Positions 7,238-14,044 of a stretch of DNA of 14,044 bases are shown here, piece after piece. The notes beneath the pieces were generated by a model, which ran no database searches, had not been told where the DNA came from, and saw only the letters and a program-made list of their open reading frames with translations. Within the stretch, counting starts at the first letter, position 1. Every line of letters begins with the position of its first letter. The DNA comes from an uncultured Oscillospiraceae bacterium (GTDB lineage: Bacteria > Bacillota > Clostridia > Oscillospirales > Oscillospiraceae). The stretch spans positions 1 through 14,044 of the forward strand of contig CAJTOM010000064.1 of the NCBI GenBank assembly GCA_910577915.1, in the 5' to 3' direction. The translations under genes were made by a program, and so were the position numbers.

Positions 7238-7266
7238 GCCCCCCGCGCGCCCGTCAGCCGGGGGGC
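7238..7266. other. GC stem-loop at the end of the HIT gene
   Basis: GCCCCCC (7238-7244) and GGGGGGC (7260-7266) form a 7-bp inverted repeat with a 15-base loop. It spans the stop of the HIT gene and abuts the -35 of the fructokinase promoter. There is no T-run after it on the - strand, so at most it is a weak or factor-dependent end of the alaS-cupin-HIT transcript. Confidence 0.4.
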
Positions 7267-7598
7267 CAAGTCATATCCCGCCCCGCCAGCACGTGGAAGT
7301 GCAGGTGGGGCACGGTCTGCTGGCCCGCCTCGCCGATGTTGGACACCACCCGGTAGCCCGGCCCGGCGAAGCCCAGCTCCTCCGCGAGCCTGGCAATGAC
7401 GGCGAAGATGTGCCCCACCGCCGGGGCGTTCTCCTCCGTCACGGCGGACACGGACTGGATGTGGGCCTTAGGCACCACCAAGAAGTGGGTAGGCGCCTGG
7501 GGATTGATGTCATAGAAGGCATAGCACAGCTCGTCCTCATAGACCTTCCTGCTGGGAATTTCCCCGGCAATAATCTTGCAGAATAAGCACTCAGACAC
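7254..7598 (-). CDS. hinT: HIT family protein, HinT-type purine nucleoside phosphoramidase
   Basis: Protein of 114 aa, the usual size of HinT. It begins CLFCKIIAGEIPSRKVYEDE, with the Cys-x-x-Cys seen in many bacterial HinT proteins, continues FYDINPQAPTHFLVVPK, and ends with the nucleotide-binding triad HLHFH at 98-102. Family members hydrolyse AMP-N bonds and aminoacyl-adenylates in the cytosol. The start is a GTG at 7598, supported by a perfect AAGGAGG seven bases upstream. That site begins just before the stop of the cupin gene (7614-7616), so the two genes are probably coupled. Position after alaS suggests removal of aminoacyl-AMP by-products, which is my inference. Downstream is a GC stem without T-run, then the fructokinase promoter. 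Confidence 0.92.
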   Translation of the reverse strand: MSECLFCKIIAGEIPSRKVYEDELCYAFYDINPQAPTHFLVVPKAHIQSVSAVTEENAPAVGHIFAVIARLAEELGFAGPGYRVVSNIGEAGQQTVPHLHFHVLAGRDMTWPPG

Positions 7599-7605
7599 GG
7601 AAAAA

Positions 7606-7612
7606 CCTCCTT
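7606..7612 (-). promoter_or_regulatory. Perfect Shine-Dalgarno for a GTG start
   Basis: AAGGAGG on the - strand lies seven bases before the GTG at 7598 and one base after the cupin stop codon. It fixes the start of the HIT gene although the initiator is not ATG. Confidence 0.85.
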
Positions 7613-7613
7613 C

Positions 7614-7943
7614 TTATTGGAACGGCACCACGGCGAAAAACTCCAGGTTCTCCCCGCCGTCGTTGATCAAACTGTGGGCATGCCCCTTGGGGCAGTAGTG
7701 GCAGTCCCCCGCGGCCAGGGGGATGTATGCGCCGTCGTAGAGCACCTTCCCCTTCCCGGAGAGGATGTAGATGATCTCGCTGCTGGTGTCGTGGGTGTGC
7801 GCCCCGATGGAGGCCCCGGGCTCCAGACATGCCCGCATAATCTTGCACAGCTCGTCCACCCGCATCCTGGTGCGGAAGGTCCCCTCCCCGCCCAGGAAGC
7901 CGGGAATGGCCTGCTCCTCCATTTTGGAAAAATCAATCAGCAT
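7614..7943 (-). CDS. Small single-domain cupin protein
   Basis: Protein of 109 aa that is one cupin_2 barrel with a short N-terminal lead. Motif 1 is GASIGAHTHDTSSEIIYILSG, with metal ligands H49, H51 and E56. Motif 2 is AGDCHYCPKGHAHSLIN, with H90 as the fourth ligand. All four expected ligands are present, so a metal-binding cupin is likely. Substrate and reaction cannot be read from sequence, since such proteins range from isomerases and dioxygenases to sensors. The ATG at 7943 follows AGAGGAGA at seven bases. That site overlaps the alaS stop (7957-7959), and the gap to alaS is 13 bases. The gene therefore sits in an alaS-cupin-hinT operon, translated by coupling at both junctions. Confidence 0.88.
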   Translation of the reverse strand: MLIDFSKMEEQAIPGFLGGEGTFRTRMRVDELCKIMRACLEPGASIGAHTHDTSSEIIYILSGKGKVLYDGAYIPLAAGDCHYCPKGHAHSLINDGGENLEFFAVVPFQ

Positions 7944-7956
7944 ATCCTTTTCTCCT

Positions 7957-10626
<2,670 letters not shown>

Positions 10627-10646
10627 AGGGGTATTTCTCCTTTATA

Positions 10647-10664
10647 ACTTAATAGACTTAATAG
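10647..10664 (-). repeat. Tandem 9-bp repeat in the alaS leader
   Basis: Two perfect, adjacent copies of ACTTAATAG (+ strand) lie 20-38 bases before the alaS ATG, at the point where GC-rich gene sequence gives way to the AT-rich island. The near-palindrome TGAAGCGCATCA follows at 10675-10686. These could be a regulatory site or a scar of the island's insertion. Nothing decides between them. Confidence 0.6.
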
Positions 10665-10730
10665 AATTTAAACATGAAGCGCATCAAACCGTAAACCTTG
10701 TATCCATATTTGGGAATGCTGGGCGGGCAC

Positions 10731-11696
10731 TTATATGCCAACAATCGAGATGAGTTGCATCATAAACCGCTTATATTCTGGACTCTTATGATCCAGCAGT
10801 TCGGATATGCGATAAAACTGGTTTGTAGTCGGCGACTCCCGGCAAGCCATATCCATGTTCACTCTGTCGACATTGACAACCGTCCAGCATTCAATATATC
10901 CATCCTTTTTTGCTTTTTGATGACTTTTCTCCGCTTCTCCAATCCGGTTATGGATATTGGAATAGTCACGTCCGCCTTTTACCTCGATTGCTACCAAATT
11001 TCTATACAGGGCTGGCGCCAATTCTTCCCGGATTACAATATCAGGATCTGCTGCAAACTGAATAAATACCGTTCTCCCTGAGCTATTTTTTAGCTCAATG
11101 CACTTCACGCTTGAGGATACAACTGCAGAAGAAACGATTTGCAGAATCACATCAAACACTTGCAGGATCGCAGAACTTCCCTTTTGAACATTCTCCCGAC
11201 CTCGAAATTGTGGCCCAAGTGTCAATAAAGTAAGCTGGTCGAGGAAAGATGCGCTGAGTTGGGAACTGCTTAAATGAGCCAGTAGGTACTGTGCATTCTG
11301 TGACAGCGCCCTGCACAAAGCTGGCAACGCTTTGTGCTGTTTCTCGGAAAGCCTCCCCGATTTCTCCATAGATTCGAATATTCCCGCCCCAGTGGCAGAA
11401 CTATAAAAGTATTTCTGGCTGTAGCCAAGCAAGAGACGGTAGTAGCCCAGGAGCCTGGGATTCTTGCTCAAAACGCATGGAACGGCAAATAACAGCTCGC
11501 CTCTGAGCCCTTGAGCCGCTAAAACCTGTAAAGATTCTGCATTCGCATACTCATACAGTTCTTGGTCGACACATTGAATCTGCATTGACGCAACCGCAGC
11601 AGACAGCGCATCCTGGAGACATTCTGACCGAATTTCTTGTAAGGCATTTGCAAAGAGTATCTGAATTGCGGGCAAATCAAATTCAATTTTCACCAT
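10731..11696 (-). CDS. Type II restriction endonuclease, XcyI/Cfr9I-like, PD-(D/E)XK fold
   Basis: Protein of 321 aa from the ATG at 11696. A nuclease site is visible: DPDIVI with D219, followed by AIEVKGGRD with E238 and K240, i.e. the D...ExK set of PD-(D/E)XK enzymes. The segment LRGELLFAVPCVLSKNP followed by LLGYYRLLLGYSQKYFY matches my memory of the XcyI family, whose known members cut CCCGGG. I hold family and specificity as probable, not proven. The gene overlaps the end of the methyltransferase gene by 14 bases on the same strand. A GTG at 11705 could also start it, but ATG 11696 has AGGTGA five bases upstream and is preferred. Base composition is clearly AT-richer than the flanking genes, with many A/T-ending codons, which suggests transfer. 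No control (C) protein gene is seen. Self versus non-self cutting would depend on the upstream methylase. Confidence 0.75.
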   Translation of the reverse strand: MVKIEFDLPAIQILFANALQEIRSECLQDALSAAVASMQIQCVDQELYEYANAESLQVLAAQGLRGELLFAVPCVLSKNPRLLGYYRLLLGYSQKYFYSSATGAGIFESMEKSGRLSEKQHKALPALCRALSQNAQYLLAHLSSSQLSASFLDQLTLLTLGPQFRGRENVQKGSSAILQVFDVILQIVSSAVVSSSVKCIELKNSSGRTVFIQFAADPDIVIREELAPALYRNLVAIEVKGGRDYSNIHNRIGEAEKSHQKAKKDGYIECWTVVNVDRVNMDMACRESPTTNQFYRISELLDHKSPEYKRFMMQLISIVGI

Positions 11697-12567
11697 ATTG
11701 CTCACCTGCCACTTTCAGTATCGGAAGTTCCTCAGCGTGCAACCTCGACCTGGCAATTTCAATATATTTGCGATTCAATTCAATTCCTACAAAGCGTCTT
11801 TTATGCAGTTGGCAAACAACACCGACTGTTCCTGATCCAAGAAAAGGGTCCAGAACAAACTCGTCTGCTTTTGTCGACGCAAGTATGCAAGGTTCAATGA
11901 GTGTTGGAGGGAATGTTGCAAAATGTGCATCGGCAAACGGTGTCGTATTGATGCTCCATACGGTTCGCCTATTTCTCCCGTTCTCTTTAACCGCCTGGTA
12001 GTCGTAGTAGTACTTTTCTTTTTTGGTCAGCATGAAAACGTACTCATGAGACCTCGTAGGACGGTCCTTCACACTCTCAGGCATTGCATTTGGCTTATTC
12101 CAGATAATATCGCTCCTCAGGTACCATCCATCCTCCTGAAGCGCAAGGGCAAGCCGCCAGGGAATTCCCAGAAGATCTTTTGATTTGAGCCCCTCAGGGG
12201 TATCAGGCCGAACAGTCATTGCCCTGGCGGGATTTTTTTTATCAGGGGCCCTATATCCACGATTTCCGCTGGTATATCCATCACCAATATTTAACCAAAA
12301 AACACCGGAATCCTTTAAAACCCTCTTTGCCTCAGAAAACACGGAAACCAATTTGTTGATATACTGCTGCAGTGTATCCTCCAGCCCAATTTGCCCCGAA
12401 ATCCCATAATCACGAAGTCCCCAATAGGGTGGAGAGGTAACAATGCATTGCACAGATGCCGTCGGAAGCCTTTGCAGCGCAAAAATGGCATCGCCTTCAA
12501 TAATCATGGATGTGTTGAGCGGGATGGGCATTCTATCCACCCGCTTATATTGAATATTTTCCACCAC
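11683..12567 (-). CDS. DNA methyltransferase, beta class with SPPY motif (probably N4-cytosine)
   Basis: Protein of 294 aa. The catalytic TSPPYWGLRDYG lies at 44-55 and the AdoMet-binding DPFLGSGTVGVV at 240-251. This motif order, catalytic first, defines the beta class. The Ser in SPPY is typical of N4-cytosine methylases such as those of the CCCGGG systems, though adenine methylation cannot be fully excluded. It would protect sites cut by the nuclease encoded immediately downstream, whose start overlaps this gene. The GTG at 12567 is followed directly by a second GTG. AGGAGG lies four bases before the first and seven before the second, so 12564 is equally possible. The gene is AT-rich compared with alaS on one side and the hydrolase on the other. 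An island origin is likely. Confidence 0.88.
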   Translation of the reverse strand: MVENIQYKRVDRMPIPLNTSMIIEGDAIFALQRLPTASVQCIVTSPPYWGLRDYGISGQIGLEDTLQQYINKLVSVFSEAKRVLKDSGVFWLNIGDGYTSGNRGYRAPDKKNPARAMTVRPDTPEGLKSKDLLGIPWRLALALQEDGWYLRSDIIWNKPNAMPESVKDRPTRSHEYVFMLTKKEKYYYDYQAVKENGRNRRTVWSINTTPFADAHFATFPPTLIEPCILASTKADEFVLDPFLGSGTVGVVCQLHKRRFVGIELNRKYIEIARSRLHAEELPILKVAGEQYGEN

Positions 12568-12571
12568 GTTC

Positions 12572-12577
12572 CCTCCT
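12572..12577 (-). promoter_or_regulatory. Shine-Dalgarno of the methyltransferase
   Basis: AGGAGG on the - strand precedes twin GTG codons at 12567 and 12564, with spacings of four and seven bases. It supports a GTG start. The 120-base gap upstream shows no clear promoter. It holds the small palindrome GAAGCTTC (12634-12641), of unknown meaning. Confidence 0.7.
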
Positions 12578-12687
12578 GATAAAGAACTTGCTGTACTCTG
12601 TCAGCCAAATCTGCCTACATCCCTTTTCCTTTCGAAGCTTCTTTGACCTCACCCTCTGACACCACAAAACATATGAAACCCACCGCC

Positions 12688-14044
12688 TCACCGGTGATTT
12701 TCGATGCCGATGTTGTCCAGCAGGATCTCGCCTGACCCGTCAAACACCAGCCGGATGCCCGTCACCGCCGCGGGGTCGAAGTCCCCCTCCGCCGTGAAAT
12801 CCTCCACCGGAATGGCCGCCGTGGCGAAGGCCTTCTGATAGGTGCTGGTGTCGAAGACGAAGTCCAGCTTGTCGGTGCGCACCGCCAGAATGGGGAACAC
12901 CGCCGCGAAGTCGCTGATTCTGGCGGAGGCGGTCTGGCCCCTCCGGTCGGTGAGCACCACCTCCCCGTCCACCAGCTCCAGCTCCCCCCGCTCCACCGCC
13001 CGGCTGTCCACGTCGCACAGGTCGAAGACCACCCGTCTGCCGGTCAGGTCCTGCTGGGGCATATCCACGCTGTAGGAGGCCTCCCCTCGCCAGCGCAGCC
13101 GCGCCGCGTGGGTGTCCCTGCCGCCGAAGCCCACCAGCTCCTCGGTCCACAGCGCCGCCCCCTGGGCGGAGAGGGCGGCCCCCTCCATGGTGGCGGTCTC
13201 CAGGTCCGAGTCCTCCTCGAAGTCCGCCACGGGCACGAAGCCGGAGGATTCCCAGCACTGGACGTACACCGTCTCCGGCAGCTGTCCCGCGCAGCTGTCC
13301 CAGTCGGTCAGCAGCCGCCGGCAGCGCTCGTCCCCCCGCAGGGTCACATCCAGGAAGACCTTGATGAACACCCTGGCCACGGCCTGCTGGTCCTCCTCGC
13401 TCAGCAGGCTCTCCACGTTCAGAAGCGGGGCGAAGGGCCCCTGCTGGTCATAGGCGCCCCACAGCTCATTGAACTGTCCGTGGTTGGCCGTGCCTATGTA
13501 CAGGGCGGTTTTCAGGTAGTCCCCCGCCCCGGTAAAAGCGATGTTTTCATACTGGGTCATGCCCATAAAGCGGCTCACGTCCCGGTCCGCCGCCCCGTGG
13601 AGCAGCAGGTAGTTCACGTCCTCCAGCCGCACGCTGTGGTCCGCCGGCCGGTACTGGTCCACCGTAGGGGCCACCGCCACAATGGATTTGATGGGGAAAC
13701 CGTAGTCAAACTCCACCGCGCCGTTTTCCGGGTAGCGGTCGTAACCGTTGAAGAGGCAGGCGGTGGCCACCATCTCCCCGCCCCGGCTGTGGCCGCCGAT
13801 GGCGATGCTCTCCCCATCCATCCGGCCGTACAGGGGGCCGCCCCGCTCCTGGTTGAACCCCAGCAGCAGCCCGATGTGCTCCAGCAGCAGCACCGCCCGT
13901 CCGTCGTTCTCCCCGGCCAGCATATTGCAGGCGTTCTGGTCCACGGACACCATTACGTACCCATGGGAGGCCAGATACCGCCCCAAGTAGTCGTAGCCCA
14001 GATAGGAGGCGGTGGTGATCTCGTGGTTGCCGTGGGCGAAGAAG
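12688..14044 (-). CDS. Alpha/beta hydrolase (esterase/lipase-like) with C-terminal beta-rich domain, 5'-truncated
   Basis: The frame is open to the window edge, so the N-terminus is missing; about 451 residues are visible. Numbering from the first whole codon: FAHGNHE at 2-8 matches an oxyanion-hole HG motif, GGHSRGGE holds the nucleophile S86 in a GxSxG elbow, LLLHGAADRDVS offers D153 (or D155), and TANHGQFNE offers H188, giving a complete triad. Residues from about 250 onward are beta-strand-like and end in GIRLVFDGSGEILLDNIGIE. That is a pattern seen at the end of jelly-roll, carbohydrate-binding-like domains. It could be a polysaccharide or polyester esterase; the substrate is unknown. 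Composition is GC-rich like the other core genes, so the AT-rich island ends just before its stop at 12688. No clear terminator follows, so read-through into the restriction cassette is possible. Confidence 0.82.
   Translation of the reverse strand, partial: FFAHGNHEITTASYLGYDYLGRYLASHGYVMVSVDQNACNMLAGENDGRAVLLLEHIGLLLGFNQERGGPLYGRMDGESIAIGGHSRGGEMVATACLFNGYDRYPENGAVEFDYGFPIKSIVAVAPTVDQYRPADHSVRLEDVNYLLLHGAADRDVSRFMGMTQYENIAFTGAGDYLKTALYIGTANHGQFNELWGAYDQQGPFAPLLNVESLLSEEDQQAVARVFIKVFLDVTLRGDERCRRLLTDWDSCAGQLPETVYVQCWESSGFVPVADFEEDSDLETATMEGAALSAQGAALWTEELVGFGGRDTHAARLRWRGEASYSVDMPQQDLTGRRVVFDLCDVDSRAVERGELELVDGEVVLTDRRGQTASARISDFAAVFPILAVRTDKLDFVFDTSTYQKAFATAAIPVEDFTAEGDFDPAAVTGIRLVFDGSGEILLDNIGIENHR

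Noticed and set aside
10627..10730. T-box riboswitch upstream of alaS
   Set aside because: The gap is too short for a T-box with its specifier and antiterminator stems, and no GGGTGG-type T-box sequence is present.
10698..11081. Small + strand frames within the restriction nuclease region
   Set aside because: They are antisense to a protein with a recognisable PD-(D/E)XK site and have no ribosome site or domain.
12688..12697. Ten-base palindrome TCACCGGTGA at the end of the hydrolase gene
   Set aside because: It lies at the stop codon and last codons of a GC-rich gene, has no T-run and no second copy that I could find, so it is probably chance.

Overview
The window looks like a chromosomal stretch of a GC-rich Gram-positive gut-type bacterium. 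A member of the Oscillospiraceae (Flavonifractor/Intestinimonas-like) is my guess, based on strong G/C third-position bias, AGGAGG-type ribosome binding sites, tightly packed genes and the gene set. There is no rRNA, tRNA, CRISPR, transposase or integrase. No gap between genes exceeds 300 bases.

Left part, + strand (1-4032): the 3' part of trpS, then a coupled wecA/tagO-type and wecB/mnaA-type pair (lipid-linked GlcNAc and UDP-ManNAc for wall or surface polysaccharide), then a single-span membrane protein with a LolA/RseB-like outer domain. A perfect 19-bp stem with T-runs (4048-4090) closes this unit and also the convergent one.

Middle part, - strand (4090-7237): fructokinase and amylosucrase in a one-base-spaced pair. 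Amylosucrase turns sucrose into alpha-glucan plus fructose, and the kinase traps the fructose. A good sigma-A-like promoter lies upstream. Its leader holds a possible terminator/antiterminator pair. The amylosucrase carries a histone-H1-like Lys/Ala/Pro tail.

Next, - strand (7254-10626): alaS, a small cupin and a HinT-type HIT protein in a tight operon.

Right part, - strand (10731-12567): a clearly AT-richer two-gene restriction-modification cassette. It has a beta-class SPPY methyltransferase overlapping a PD-(D/E)XK nuclease that resembles the XcyI/Cfr9I (CCCGGG) family. It is wedged directly upstream of alaS and looks horizontally acquired. At the right edge is a truncated GC-rich alpha/beta hydrolase with a C-terminal beta-rich domain.

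Most of the window is ordinary housekeeping. The points worth a second look are the restriction cassette beside alaS, the tailed amylosucrase paired with a fructokinase, and the leader of that operon. I did not find an evident new defence or mobile system beyond the R-M cassette.
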